Assembly: GCA_946893605.1 (NCBI GenBank)
Contig: OX335598.1
Span: 186,001 to 250,000 of the forward strand
DNA length: 64,000 nucleotides
Reading direction: 5' to 3'
Source of the DNA: Candidatus Saccharimonadota bacterium
GTDB taxonomy: Bacteria; Patescibacteriota; Saccharimonadia; Saccharimonadales; Saccharimonadaceae
Shown here: positions 20,011 through 30,877 of the stretch, in pieces
How positions within the stretch are numbered: position 1 is the first letter of the stretch
How the letters are laid out: each line of letters starts with the position of its first letter
The notes under the pieces: model-generated
The model's database searches: none
Seen by the model: the letters and a program-made list of their open reading frames with translations, nothing else
Told to the model about the DNA's origin: nothing
Program-made: the position numbers and the translations under genes

Positions 20011-21993
20011 TTATTCGCGACCAGGTATGGATAATTGCTGGCGCTTTTTACGCAACTCTTCCTCAATTTCAGCCAGCGTTGGCTCGGAAGAATTTCTGGC
20101 TGGCTGTGGAATTTCCGGCTGGACTACTGGAGTAGCCGGCACGGATGGAACTGGATTTTCTGGAGTTGCGATTGCGGCTGGATTTGAATCGACAATTTCG
20201 CTATTATTTTCAGTTGCGGCATTTTCCGTCTTCTCTTCTGCAGCAATTTCAATTTTTTCTGAAGCCAAAGAGTCTGGCGTTGAGTCTTCAGGCTTTTCAA
20301 TTTCTGCAGATTCCAAACGTTGTTTTGCGTCCGAACTATTCATACGAGGAATTTCCAGATAGAAAGTACTTCCCTCTTTATATTTGCTTTCAACTCGCAA
20401 GCTTCCAGACATCGCCTCGGCTAAGCGGCGACTCAAATATAACCCCAAGCCAGTTCCGCCAATTTCTCGCGTGTCAGAATTGTCCACTCGATAAAATTTC
20501 TGGAATAAATGCGGAATATCCTCGGCGGGAATGCCAATGCCGCTATCTTTTACGCTTACGGAAATCTGCTTATCGTCGCCGGTAACATTGACGACAACTT
20601 CGCCCGACGGCGTGTATTTGATGGCATTTTCAATCAGATTGCTAACAACTTCCCTAAAATGGTCAGGATCAATATTGGCATAAAAAATCGGCTGCAGCGA
20701 CTTCTCTTTACTTTCGCCAACGATGTCTGGCATAAAGATGTAATTGAGCTGCTTTTCGCTAGCTTTTGTCGCCAAACCATCAAAAATATCCTTCAAAAAT
20801 TCGTTTACGTTGATGATCTTCGGGTTGTTTTTCATTCGCCCATCTTCTACCTTGCTGATATCAAGGAGATCTTGGAATAAGCGCCCCAGATGTTGCGCCG
20901 ATTCGTGAGCCTTGGTGATGAAATCTCGCGCCTTTTCGTCAATATGTGCGGTGGCTGGATTTAACGCCAGACCTAAATAGCCCTCAATTGACGCAACTGG
21001 CGTGCGCATCTCGTGACTGGCGGTGGAAATGAATTCGGCTTGCTCGCGCTCTTCGGCTTTTTCTTTGGTGATGTCGCGGAAAACTACGATGATTCCTTCG
21101 CCGTCCGTGCCGACTGGAGAGCTGACGATTGACACTAAAATGCGTTTTTCAGAGCTGGTCAATAGGAATAATTTATCGTTGTGTGTTGGCTGGTTTTTTG
21201 ATAAAGATTGGGCTATTGGATTCTCGAGATCTTCTACGTCTTTTCCGTCTGAAGTAACGAGTTTTAAGACGCTCTTCCAGTTGAGTCCGAGCGCATCGCC
21301 TTGGTCCCAGCCGATGATTTGCTGGGCGGACGGATTTATCAGTTCGATGTTGCCGTCTTTGGAAATAGCCAAAACGCCGTCGTCGATGGCATTGATCACT
21401 ACGTCAGATTTGTTCTTAACCGCGGAAAGTCTATTCTCCAGATTGGACGTATTGTCATCAGTTTTTTGGCGGCGAATCCATAGAACGAGGCTAAAAATCA
21501 AAGGCAAAAATCCGAAGAAGAGGTAGCCGATGATAAATTGCACGTTTATTCCCTGTTGAACGCTGGTAGCTATAATCTGTAAAATAACCAAAAGCCCCAT
21601 TATTCCTGAGATTATTGCGCCGAAAAATCCTGCAAAAATTGCCACGATAATCCACATAACTAAGAATGGTGAAACAACTCCGCCGCTGGTAATTATGGTG
21701 GTTGCGGCGACGGCGACGGTTAACGAATATACGAAAATTCCAATTCCAGTTTCGTGTTTTCTGGGGAGCCAAAAACATAAAATCAGCACAATTAAGCTAC
21801 CGATTCCTGCTACGCCAGCCGCCAAATCTGAGACTGATAATCCGATTGGTAATTGATAGCCGGTCGGTATAAATCGCGCCCATGCATATAAAAGAATGAT
21901 TGTGAAACAGCTCAGTAATGCCACTTCACACAACCTCCTTAGCCAAAATCTGGAAATTGCGTGAGGCTTAAAGTAAATCCCGCCCTTTTTCAT
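20011..21993 (-). CDS. Membrane sensor histidine kinase with PAS domain
   Basis: 660 residues. Six or so membrane segments (about 18-170), a PAS domain (about 195-310), the dimerisation box SHEMRTPVASIEGYL with phospho-His near 325, and an ATPase domain with NLIENAIKYTPSG, DSGIGIPAEDIP and GGTGLGLYLSRR. The last 120 residues are a disordered Pro/Glu/Ala tail ending in EELRKKRQQLSIPGRE, an unusual extension for a kinase, mirrored by the tail on the neighbouring response regulator. No extracytoplasmic sensor domain, so the signal is probably in the membrane or cytoplasm. Confidence 0.92.
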   Translation of the reverse strand: MKKGGIYFKPHAISRFWLRRLCEVALLSCFTIILLYAWARFIPTGYQLPIGLSVSDLAAGVAGIGSLIVLILCFWLPRKHETGIGIFVYSLTVAVAATTIITSGGVVSPFLVMWIIVAIFAGFFGAIISGIMGLLVILQIIATSVQQGINVQFIIGYLFFGFLPLIFSLVLWIRRQKTDDNTSNLENRLSAVKNKSDVVINAIDDGVLAISKDGNIELINPSAQQIIGWDQGDALGLNWKSVLKLVTSDGKDVEDLENPIAQSLSKNQPTHNDKLFLLTSSEKRILVSIVSSPVGTDGEGIIVVFRDITKEKAEEREQAEFISTASHEMRTPVASIEGYLGLALNPATAHIDEKARDFITKAHESAQHLGRLFQDLLDISKVEDGRMKNNPKIINVNEFLKDIFDGLATKASEKQLNYIFMPDIVGESKEKSLQPIFYANIDPDHFREVVSNLIENAIKYTPSGEVVVNVTGDDKQISVSVKDSGIGIPAEDIPHLFQKFYRVDNSDTREIGGTGLGLYLSRRLAEAMSGSLRVESKYKEGSTFYLEIPRMNSSDAKQRLESAEIEKPEDSTPDSLASEKIEIAAEEKTENAATENNSEIVDSNPAAIATPENPVPSVPATPVVQPEIPQPARNSSEPTLAEIEEELRKKRQQLSIPGRE

Positions 21994-22065
21994 GCTTTTA
22001 TTATGGCGAATTTTCAGAAAAATCTCAAGTGATAAATATGATGTAGAGGTTGTATGGATGCGGAA

Positions 22066-22098
22066 AAGTAGACAAGCCTCCCCTTCTCGTGGTATAAT
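22066..22098 (+). promoter_or_regulatory. Promoter of tRNA-Glu
   Basis: TAGACA-like -35 and perfect TATAAT (22093-22098) about 18 nt apart; the tRNA begins 12 nt later. Confidence 0.6.
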
Positions 22099-22110
22099 CC
22101 ATGGAGTTAC

Positions 22111-22185
22111 GGCCCTATCGTCTAGCGGTTAGGACACCAGGTTCTCATCCTGGCAACCCGGGTTCGATTCCCGGTGGGGTCACCA
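22111..22185 (+). tRNA. tRNA-Glu (anticodon CTC)
   Basis: A 75-nt cloverleaf with encoded CCA. Acceptor GGCCCTA pairs with TGGGGTC; anticodon arm CCAGG-TTCTCAT-CCTGG gives CTC; T arm CCGGG-TTCGATT-CCCGG. A C34 anticodon reads GAG only, so another tRNA-Glu(TTC) should exist elsewhere. gltX lies about 3 kb away. Confidence 0.95.
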
Positions 22186-22195
22186 AAAAAACATT

Positions 22196-22222
22196 CTGGC
22201 GGATTATTTCCGTCTTTTTTTA
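22196..22222 (+). terminator. Terminator after tRNA-Glu
   Basis: GGCGGA TTATT TCCGTC followed by seven T residues. Confidence 0.75.
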
Positions 22223-22603
22223 TGATTTATCATTGTCCGTCTGCTTAACGACATCTATCAAATTTCGCGGCGTAATGTCGGCTTTAATTAGATATCCGTC
22301 GACACGACTCATGACGGATTTACGCGAAGCCTCGTCTTGCTCAAAATTAGTCATAATCAGAATCTTACTATTCGGAACCAAATCGACATTGTTGTTTCTC
22401 AGCGCGTCTAAAATCTGGTCGCCGCGTTGTTCTGGTAGCATCAAATCTAAGATTATCAAGTCAAAGTTCTGGTTGCGCGCCGCCACTAGTCCGTCATTCC
22501 CGTCGACCACCCACGTCACGTCATATCCCGCTTTTTGCAGACTTCTGACATACATTTCACCAATAAATCGGTCATCTTCTACGCATAAAATTGTCTTTAT
22601 CAT
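22220..22603 (-). CDS. Single-domain response regulator (CheY-like)
   Basis: 127 residues, receiver domain only: acidic pair in CVEDDRFIG, phospho-acceptor in LIILDLMLPEQRG, Thr in ILIMTNFE and Lys in GYLIKADI. No output domain, so it probably acts by protein contact. It begins 8 nt after the adjacent kinase gene, with AGGAGG just upstream of its ATG, in clear contrast to the leaderless genes. Confidence 0.92.
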   Translation of the reverse strand: MIKTILCVEDDRFIGEMYVRSLQKAGYDVTWVVDGNDGLVAARNQNFDLIILDLMLPEQRGDQILDALRNNNVDLVPNSKILIMTNFEQDEASRKSVMSRVDGYLIKADITPRNLIDVVKQTDNDKS

Positions 22604-22611
22604 AATTCCTC

Positions 22612-24140
22612 CTAGCCCTTATACATAGCGTGATTTTTTATCCAGCCGCCGCCCTTTCGTATCAATTGATTATTTAATTGGCCGTCTTCTAACAATTTAT
22701 CTTTAACTGTAGCATAAATTGGCAAAGTGAACGAGAAGACCGAGCCTTCGTTTTCGCGGGATCGAGCGATTATCGAGCCGCCGTGAGATTCGACAAAGGC
22801 TTTGCAAATGTAAAGACCAATTCCCGTTCCAGCCACAGCCTCGCGTGATCTGTGTGATCGATAGAACTTGTGAAACAAATTGTCCACGACATTTGCCGGC
22901 ATACCAATTCCATTATCGGCGACGGACACTTCCACGAAGTCGCCTTTTTGTTCTGCGGAAACGGTTACAGACCCGCCCTCAAAGCTGTATTTGATGGCGT
23001 TGTCAATTAGATTACCAATCACTTCTCCGATACTTCCGTGATCGGCGGCTACGGTTGGGAGATCATCTGGAATATTGATGCTGAGCATTCTGTGTTGAGT
23101 CGAGGCGCGAAGTTGCATATCGTCAGCGATCGAGGCGTAAATATTAGCGACAGTGTCTTCCAGCAAATAAACCTTCAAGTGATGTCTATCATATCTGGCA
23201 ACGTTAAGAATATTATCAATGTAGCTAGACAAGCGATTGGACGAAACGACCAACCTATCAAGAAGTTGCCTTTCATCGCCCTGCAAGCGTCCAGCAAACT
23301 CTTCATTGATGATGTCCAGATATCCACGAATAACTGTAATCGGTCCGCGAAGTTCGTGGGCGGCAAAAGAGATGAAATTGAGGTCCTCTTCTTCTGGCAA
23401 ATATCCTTTAGACTTGTCGATGAGAAAAATGACAGTTTCGGCGGCGGCGCGGCTTTCTCAAATGAAGCTACGATATCAAAAATCCGCGTTTTTTGGATGA
23501 CGTCAGGGTTGGTGCTGATGCGTTGCCAACGGCGCTCGGCTTTAATTTTCTCATTGGAGATTTCGTGAAGCCAATCGGAAATGCTTGGTTCGTTTAGAAA
23601 ATCAAGCGCCAGAAAATCCTCGCCTTTTGCGTTCCTGGAAATCGGGGCGGCGGAATTGGCGAAGATAATTTTCTGATTGGAATTAAGAATTACTACGCCG
23701 GTGCTGGCTTGATTCAGGGCTTGAGTGAGCGGAATTTTTGGCTTGTCGTTGTCGCTAGCTGGTTTTTGCTCTGGCTGATAATCGCCATAAATTGCCTGAA
23801 GCGCCGTCTTAAATCCAGTTTTTTCGTAGCGTTTATCGTTAGGATTTGGCGGAGTGTCGGTGGTTAATTCGCCAATTTTATGAGAAAGTGCCGCCAGAAT
23901 TTTATTAAGCGGCGCAGCGATGATTTTAACGATAGAAATTGAAAATAGGATTTGCAAGATAGCGGTAATTAAAATGATAATCCAGAAATTTAGCTGGAAT
24001 ATGGAAATTGCCGTGAAGTGGAGTGCGATTCCCAGTCCTAATATGATGCAGGCGCTCGCTGATAATAGAACTAATATGACTTTTCGGTAATAATATTGTT
24101 TGTACTCGCGCAAGGTTTTAGATGCCGGATCTATTGCCAT
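22612..24140 (-). CDS. Membrane sensor histidine kinase (one frame break)
   Basis: Frames 23175-24140 and 22612-23400 join into about 509 residues. Two N-terminal membrane segments (about 22-75), a linker, a PAS-like domain with TGVVILNSNQKIIFANS, then the H box AAHELRGPITVIRGYLD (His near 261) and ATPase blocks NLIDNAIKYSFEG, DNGIGMPANVVD and GTGIGLYICK. The frame is lost by one base in the GC-repeat region near 23445; repair gives EKAAAAETVIFLIDKSKGYLPEEED-type sequence in two steps. The ATG at 24140 overlaps the upstream DUF3048 stop, so the genes are coupled. Confidence 0.82.
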
Positions 24141-25237
24141 GAAACACTTCCCCTTCCTGGCGTGAAGGCTGCAATCCATGCTTGTCCGCGATTTAAGGCG
24201 ATGTCTTTTCCGGATTCGTCTGTCAATTTAAGCGGCGAATTTATGTCCGTTTTTGACCAAGTGGCAGTGGCGACTGTGCCGTTTTGGAAAATGTAAGCTT
24301 TGCCGGATCCTGTCGTTTTGACGTCTTCGTAGCCATCGTAATTTTGAGCCCGAGCTTCAACGCTCACTTCCATAGCTACGATAGTGTTTGGAGTGATTTG
24401 CCCATCTTCCCTGTCGGTATGTGGCGCGCCAGCCATGCTCCTGAGGTAAGAATTCGACGCCTTGTCGTAAGTGTATGAAGTGTTGTAGAGCGACCCGCTG
24501 AGGTCTATGTTTACAGATGTGGCGTTTGGCGATTCTACGGGCTTGCCGTCTGCTCGCGCGAAACTGATGAATTCGGAATTGTTATAGCCTTTTGCGCTAT
24601 TCAATTGGTCGAGCTTTTCTCCTGAAGTGTAGACGTTGTGCGGCGCGTAGCGGTCGCGAGATCGCCAATATGATCCGTCGTTAAAGAACTGGTCGATGTC
24701 ACGATAATTGCCGTTTCTGACTTGAGATAAAGCATTGGGACTTCCGCCAACGTGTGCGATTGACGCCTGATACGGCGCCGCCCAGCTTAAATAGTATAAT
24801 CTTAAGCTTCGCACTGGACCGATTAGCGCCGGCTTTTCTCCCTGGTACAGAGCCAAAAACCTAGTGATTCCGCCCTCCGCCACGGCTTCATAAACCACGC
24901 CGGCTTTCTTTAGTCCTGACTGCGGTCTGGCGGCTGGACTATTCTCGATCATCACACCAGTTACGGGCAGCTTTGCGGCAGCTTCGTTCGCGATTTCCAC
25001 GCCAGTTAGCGGCGAATAAAACTTCTTCGGCGCGGGTTTTTTAGTCGGCAATTTCAGTTCCACGCTAGCGGTCTGCTCGTATTTTATGGAGTGAATTGCA
25101 ATTATGAAAACCCCAGCAATAACCATCGCGCTCACCACGAGTACGATTGCCAGAATATGCTTTTTTACCCATTCTTTGAACGACTCCCAGCGAGCGTTCT
25201 TTTTTTGTCCTGATTTATCTATTTTTTCAACATTCAT
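24131..25237 (-). CDS. DUF3048 (YerB-like) membrane-anchored protein
   Basis: 368 residues: a basic N-terminus, one membrane segment (about 30-50), then an exported domain with the DUF3048 blocks PVTGVMIENSPAARPQSGL, VVYEAVAEGGITRFLAL, IGPVRSLRLYYL and APHNVYTS. YerB-type proteins are linked to cell-surface processes in Gram-positives, mechanism unknown. It heads an apparent operon with the kinase and response regulator, suggesting an envelope signal. A TGCTATACT box lies 10 nt before the ATG. Confidence 0.85.
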   Translation of the reverse strand: MNVEKIDKSGQKKNARWESFKEWVKKHILAIVLVVSAMVIAGVFIIAIHSIKYEQTASVELKLPTKKPAPKKFYSPLTGVEIANEAAAKLPVTGVMIENSPAARPQSGLKKAGVVYEAVAEGGITRFLALYQGEKPALIGPVRSLRLYYLSWAAPYQASIAHVGGSPNALSQVRNGNYRDIDQFFNDGSYWRSRDRYAPHNVYTSGEKLDQLNSAKGYNNSEFISFARADGKPVESPNATSVNIDLSGSLYNTSYTYDKASNSYLRSMAGAPHTDREDGQITPNTIVAMEVSVEARAQNYDGYEDVKTTGSGKAYIFQNGTVATATWSKTDINSPLKLTDESGKDIALNRGQAWIAAFTPGRGSVSWQ

Positions 25238-25275
25238 GCTTATGCTTAGTATAGCATTTTCGGCGCACGAATAAA

Positions 25276-26721
25276 CTATTTTTGTAGATAATTATCGATT
25301 CTTTGCAGAGTTTTTTCCTTGCCAATTAGCGCCAGCGTGTCGTTAAGTTGCGGACTAAACGGCGCCCACGTCGTCACGATTCTCACTAGACTAAACAAAA
25401 TCCCCGGCTTCTGCCCTGTCGTTTCCAGTAATTGGTTAAGGCAATTCTGAATTGTTTCTGGCGTCCAATCTGTAATTTTCTCGAATTCCTGGCGAGCAAT
25501 TGTCAATAAGTCTCGTCGCTCGTCGTCGGTCAATTTGCGAAGTTGCTTATTTCCGTCAATCAATTCCGTGTCAATTTCAGGCTCGACGAAGAAATAGCTC
25601 GTTAACTTTGGCAAATCTTGCAATGTCTTCAAGCGATCTTGCGCCAATTCCAGAACGCGCTTTTTATATGATTCATCGGCGCCTTTGGCTTCGCCACCCC
25701 AGAATGATTGGCAGCGAGAATAAAGATCGTCCAAACTAAGCGAGCGAATCCATTGACCGTTCAGCCAGATAAGTCGTTGTTCGTCAAATCGCGCGCCAGA
25801 TTTTTGGACTCGATCAAGTGAGAACTTTTCAATCAGCTCAGCTTTACTGAAAATTTCCTGTTCCGTGCCGTCATTCCAGCCAAGTTGCGCTAAGAAATTA
25901 AGCATCGCTTCTGGCAAAATTCCTTCTGATCGATATTCAGTTACGCTTTTAGCACCGTCACGCTTGCCAAGTTTTTTATTTCCCGATGGCGCCATAATGT
26001 GTGGCACGTGTGCCAGAATCGGCGGCGTAATTTTAAGAGCTTCGTAAAGCGAGAGATATTTAGGCGTGCTGGCGATGTACTCCGAGCCGCGAATCACGTG
26101 CGTAACTTGCATTTCGAAATCGTCAATGATGTGCGCAAAATTGTAGGTTGGCAGACCGTCCGCTTTGATCAGAATGAAATCGTCCAAAGCTTCTGGGCCA
26201 GCCGACAACTCGCCCATAACGGCGTCTTTCCAAGAATATCGCTTAATTTCCGGAACCTTGAAGCGAAGCGGCATTCCAAGTTGCCACTCTGGCGGATTTT
26301 CTGGACGATGGTCGCGATATAAAAATGCTCGCTTTTCGGCCTTGGCTTTGTCGCGTAAAACTTGCACTTCTTCAGGCGTGTACGGATCGGCGTAAGCTAG
26401 TCCTTCGCTAATCATTTTCTTCGCCCATTTTATGTAAATGTCGCGGCGATCCGTTTGGTGATATGGGCCAAAATTGCCAGACTCTTCTTTTGGATTGTTG
26501 AGAGTTGGTCCTTCGTCCCAATTTAGACCTAGCCAATTTAAGGTTTCCAAAATCATTTCTTCCGCGCCTTCAACGAACCGAGCTTGGTCCGTGTCTTCAA
26601 TGCGTAAGATGAAATCTCCCTGATGTGCTCTGGCAACAAGGTATGTGTATAGCGCGGTGCGGACGTTGCCTAAGTGAATATAGCCAGTCGGACTTGGCGC
26701 AAAACGAGTTCTAATAGTCAT
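25276..26721 (-). CDS. gltX: Glutamyl-tRNA synthetase
   Basis: 481 residues, class I synthetase. The HIGH-type motif is in FAPSPTGYIHLGNVRT at the N-terminus and the KMSKS-type motif is KLGKRDGAKS near 245. The C-terminal anticodon-binding domain is present. The enzyme may be discriminating or not; the window does not show whether GatCAB exists. TGCTATAAT ends 6 nt before the ATG. Confidence 0.96.
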   Translation of the reverse strand: MTIRTRFAPSPTGYIHLGNVRTALYTYLVARAHQGDFILRIEDTDQARFVEGAEEMILETLNWLGLNWDEGPTLNNPKEESGNFGPYHQTDRRDIYIKWAKKMISEGLAYADPYTPEEVQVLRDKAKAEKRAFLYRDHRPENPPEWQLGMPLRFKVPEIKRYSWKDAVMGELSAGPEALDDFILIKADGLPTYNFAHIIDDFEMQVTHVIRGSEYIASTPKYLSLYEALKITPPILAHVPHIMAPSGNKKLGKRDGAKSVTEYRSEGILPEAMLNFLAQLGWNDGTEQEIFSKAELIEKFSLDRVQKSGARFDEQRLIWLNGQWIRSLSLDDLYSRCQSFWGGEAKGADESYKKRVLELAQDRLKTLQDLPKLTSYFFVEPEIDTELIDGNKQLRKLTDDERRDLLTIARQEFEKITDWTPETIQNCLNQLLETTGQKPGILFSLVRIVTTWAPFSPQLNDTLALIGKEKTLQRIDNYLQK

Positions 26722-26727
26722 GAGTAA

Positions 26728-26736
26728 ATTATAGCA
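26728..26736 (-). promoter_or_regulatory. Extended -10 promoter of gltX (leaderless)
   Basis: TGCTATAAT on the minus strand, ending 6 nt from the start codon. A clear example of the architecture seen at many genes here. Confidence 0.65.
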
Positions 26737-26750
26737 CGTTATCTGATGAG

Positions 26751-27773
26751 TTACAGGCTAGTGGCGATTTTTTCAATTTGACTGCTTGAGAGGTTTGCGT
26801 CGCCGCTGATTTGATATAGGATTCCGCCGTTCACCCAAGCCGCTTCTTTCCCGCCGCTATAAATTGTCAATCCGTCGATCATCGTGGTGTTTGGATTCTT
26901 GTGCTTTTCAGAGAAGAATTCTTTCACCGCTGATGAATTCCAGCCGCTTTTTTGCTGGGTTATGGTGTATCCTGAGCTTCCGTCGGCGTAAGCGTATTTC
27001 ATAGAGACCTCACCTGATTTGAATTTGATGGGTCCATTCAGCGCGTAGCCGTCTGGCTTATAGCCTGGATATTTGGCGTCAATTCCTGATTGAACGGCTG
27101 CCATTTTTATGGAGATATTTGGCATGCTCAGATATGTTAAATAGCCACCAAGCAGCATCACCGCAAATCCCACAGAAAACGTATTCAACCAACGCAATGC
27201 GCCGCCCTTTTTCTGGCGTCGGCGTGCTTTTTTATTGCTGGTAATCTCATTCGACAAGGCTTTCTCAATCGCTTCGTTTTTCAATTGATGAGCGGTTTTC
27301 GCGGCTGGCTTTTCTATTTTTTGTGGAGCGACGGCGACAAGTGGATTGTTATTCATAGTCAGAGGCTGGCGTTCTTTTCGTAATTTAGTGTCAACGCTAA
27401 GAGGTCTTTGCTGAGCGCGACGAGTAACGGGGTGAGCTTCGGCTGGGCGGTTAATAGCAATTTTCTGAGGAGCTGGCTTGCTGACAATTGGCGTAGAAAA
27501 CTTCTTCACGGCGATATGTTGTTTCACGTCGACGCGAGCCTTCTGGGGTTTGGCGGCTAATGGCGTACGCTGCGGCATTTTAACGTGCCGACGATTCAAT
27601 GTACTGGATTTCTGAACGTGTGCGGCATGAATATTTGATACAGATGTACCACGCTTACTGATTGATTGTTCTTTTTTTATCTCAGTTTCTTTCACATCAA
27701 TATCATTCATTACCATTCCAGTAATAGTATTGTAAGCTCGTCCATTGATAACCACGTAGTTTTTACTTGCCAT
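26751..27773 (-). CDS. Membrane-anchored protein with DUF4367-like C-terminus
   Basis: 340 residues. Residues 1-195 are basic, disordered, rich in Lys/Gln/Pro. A single membrane segment (about 200-222, FSVGFAVMLLGGYLTYLSM) precedes an exported domain with ITQQKSGWNSSAVKEFF and GLTIYSGGKEAAWVNG, resembling DUF4367. That domain occurs in anti-sigma and spore-surface related proteins; its role here is unknown. AGGGGGA precedes the ATG, a usable ribosome site. Confidence 0.68.
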   Translation of the reverse strand: MASKNYVVINGRAYNTITGMVMNDIDVKETEIKKEQSISKRGTSVSNIHAAHVQKSSTLNRRHVKMPQRTPLAAKPQKARVDVKQHIAVKKFSTPIVSKPAPQKIAINRPAEAHPVTRRAQQRPLSVDTKLRKERQPLTMNNNPLVAVAPQKIEKPAAKTAHQLKNEAIEKALSNEITSNKKARRRQKKGGALRWLNTFSVGFAVMLLGGYLTYLSMPNISIKMAAVQSGIDAKYPGYKPDGYALNGPIKFKSGEVSMKYAYADGSSGYTITQQKSGWNSSAVKEFFSEKHKNPNTTMIDGLTIYSGGKEAAWVNGGILYQISGDANLSSSQIEKIATSL

Positions 27774-27862
27774 TAATCCCCCTAATGTTTATTCCTATAT
27801 ATTATAGTACAAATCGCCTAAGGTTTTTTCAAGTGTAAAAATATGTTATAATTTTCGTAATT

Positions 27863-29360
27863 ATGTACCAGAAAAAAGAATCGCACTAAAGAGCTCGCGC
27901 GGCGGACCTTTGTGTACACGCTGATGACATTATCACTTATAATTCTTCTTACGTTTTTGACGTTTAGAATGCTCGGCTATACGTTTGATCCAAATACGAA
28001 AGAATTGCAACAAACTGGACTTGTCCAATATGAATCACATCCTGGCGGGGCGCTGGTTTATGTTGACGATATGGAGCTGCGCCGCACTCCAACGAAAAGC
28101 ACTGTTCTTCCTGGTAAGCACACTTTTTCGATGAAATTGGATAAATATGAACCGTGGCAAAAAACGTTGAATATTAAATCTGATACAGTGACAAATTTGA
28201 ATTACGCCAGACTGATTCCGACAAAACGCGAAACCACCGAGGTGAAAACGTTCGACTCATTACAATCCGTTTCTCTGTCGCCAGCTGGTAATTTCTTGAT
28301 GGGATTTGGCGTTAAGGATAAAACTCCGATTTTGACAATTGGCGATATTCGCGACACGAACAAAGATAAGGAAAAATTCACGGATCACGCATTAAGCACA
28401 AGCGTTTTGGCTGGCTATTCCCTGTCTTCTGACAACCATACGTTTACTGTGTCGGAGTGGGACCGCGATTCTCGTTACGCGTTAGTGAAGCATTCGTATC
28501 CAGCGGAAAATAATACTACTGGCGTGCAGTGGTTGGTTTTTGATAGAGAAAATCCAGAAAAAATTACCGACGTAACGGCTATGACTGGTTTTGGAATTAA
28601 GCAAATCGGCTTTGCGGGAACTGGCGCACACACAGCTTACGCTCTGCAGGAAACTGGCGAATTGAGGCGAGTTGATCTTGATAGCTCGACAATTTCCAGT
28701 CCAATTTTAGTTGGCGTCGAATCTTTCAAGCTTTACGGCGACGATCGTTTGTCCTACCTGGCTGTTATTGACGGTAAAAAAGTGGCAGGAATTTGGAAGC
28801 GAGATTGGAAAGAGCCGTTTGTGATTGGCACTTTTGCTACCGATTCTACTCCGGTAATTCGAATTTCTCGCTATTTCAATAAAGACACCGTAGTCTTGAC
28901 TGATGGCAAAAATATGACAATTTACAGAGGCGACATTTCGGACTCTAAGGACCGCCAAAAAGAGTTCTTAAAAACGGCAAAGACCATTAAAACTGACAAT
29001 GCGACTGCAAGCGTGATAATGGACAATGCTGGGCGATTTATCGTGGCGCAAAACGGCGCGGCATTGCAGACTTATGATTTGGAGCGTAAAGAATTGTCGA
29101 GTGCGTTTAATATCGGCGTGGCGCAGGAAGTGAAGTGGCTTGACAATTTCTATATTCGTAGCATTTCTGTGTCGGGAAAAATGGAGATTCGCGAGTTTGA
29201 CGGTACGAACGCTCATACGTTGATAAATGTTAAGCCTGGTTTGGATTATGTTTTGTCCTCGAATCAGCGATACGTTTACGGATTGACGACCAACGCTTCT
29301 GGAAAAATTGTCCTGAGTAAAATGAATATGGACAATGGTTCGATTGGGTTCTTTAATTAA
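27863..29360 (+). CDS. PEGA-domain membrane-anchored beta-propeller-like protein (one frame break)
   Basis: About 498 residues. An N-terminal membrane anchor (about 18-38), a PEGA domain (about 52-105; ESHPGGALVYVDD and VLPGKHTFSMKLDKYE), and a long exported region of repeated beta strands resembling a propeller. Probable cell-surface protein of unknown ligand. The frame starting at the GTG at 27912 lacks the natural start; removing one A in the run 27872-27877 connects it to ATG 27863 (MYQKKNRTKELARR), which has TATAAT 10 nt upstream. Confidence 0.72.
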
Positions 29361-29369
29361 ATAGCTAGT

Positions 29370-30786
29370 TTATCGACCGCCGAATAATTTCTCAAGCAAA
29401 GTCGGCTCGGGTTTTCCTGGGATATTTGAGTTGTTGCTTTGCTGCTGATTTGAGCTGGATTCTGAAGTTGCGGTAGCTTTGCTTGGGTCTGGGCTGATTT
29501 GTTCCGCAAAGATAAGAAGTCGCTTTTCTGCGGTTCCTAAAGGCACACAGCTTACAAGTGTAAGCATTGGCTTATCTGTATTAATCTGAACTTTTGAAAC
29601 TTCGGTTGGCATAACGACTTCTGTTGATGTTATTTTATAAGTGTAGCGTTTCCCGTTGTAATTCATGTAAATAATATCGCCCTTGACCAGCTTTTCATTT
29701 TGAGCAAAAACGAATTTATAATCGCCACCAGCAAAAGCGTCGTTACTGGAGTGGGCGGCAAATACGGCATTTCCGACCTCGCCTGGCACGGCGCTAGCGC
29801 CAGGAACGAAAGAGTGAGCTACTCCTTCTCCATGGCTTTTGATTGCGATTTCGTGTCGCTGGCGGCATAATAAATAACTGGCGCGTCAACGTTAATCTTT
29901 GGGATGATAATCCTAGGTTCAGGTCCGACGGTTACGTCAGTGGAGGCGTCAACGATGATGTTTTGTGGGTTAATTGCGCCAGGTGTTGTAGTATAGCTGC
30001 GACCGCGCCGAAAATAACGCGGTTATATTGCAAAAACATGAAGACTAATAGCACCGACAATCCAGCAATCGCCGGAACGAAATGTCGGGATTTTTTCACT
30101 TTATTTGCGGAGTCGCGAACCTTTTGCTGAATTTGACTGCGGAGTTCTTTTATGGCTGCTTTTTGTGGGTCCAGAGGCTCGTCTTCGCTGACTACGGGCG
30201 TGATATTCTGATTTTCCTTCGTCAATCGAGAAATTTCACGGTTTTTTGCCGCGATGTCGCCCGCGTAGTAACGCTCATAATACATCTGATAATATTTCTG
30301 CCAAGCACTGTGGTATTGCTTCCATTGGTCGGCCGAAACTTGAGTGTGGACGGTTGAATTTTGAGTTTGAGCGATTTGGTTTGCGGGAGCGGAATTGCTA
30401 ATTTGTGGCTTTGGCTGAATCTGGGTTTGGGCAATTGGCGTCGTCCTCATAGCGTGATTAGCAGAGTCTTTTTTTAGCTCTGGCTGTGGCGTTACTGAAA
30501 TTTGCTGAGGTTTGGATATTTGCGCCTTGGGCTGTTCTTCTCGGACTTCGGGCTTTGATTGTAATTGAGCGGAAAATGGTTGCGTCTGAGCTTTTTCTGG
30601 CGCTGGATTCTGTTCTTCTGATCTGGAATAAATAGCGTCAAGTTGCCCACGAATAACATCGGCAGCGGCATTTCGTGAGGCTGCTGAATCGCGAGTTGGC
30701 GGCGTGAGAGATCGGCGCTGATCTGATACCGGCATGCCCACTCGACCGTTTGATTGATCATCCGTCGGATACATAACTTCTTTCAT
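29370..30786 (-). CDS. Sortase with long disordered N-terminus (two frame breaks)
   Basis: About 472 residues after repair. Residues 1-160 are Gln/Pro-rich and disordered; a charged stretch and one membrane segment (about 230-255) follow, then the sortase domain with catalytic His in VFAAHSSND, Cys in LTLVSCVPLG and Arg in EKRLLIF. The end is a low-complexity Ser/Gln tail. Sortases join surface proteins to the envelope at a C-terminal signal; no substrate with LPxTG was recognised here. Breaks near 29985 and 29825, one A lost each; repair gives QTPGAINPQN and AMEKGVAHSFVPG. Confidence 0.8.
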
Positions 30787-30877
30787 TATACGTCAAATTG
30801 ATATCAAATAAAAGTCGTGCTTGTGAGAAATTGCTGGTTGTGTTACAATCATACGGTAGCTTGGAGCGTTCTCTTGT

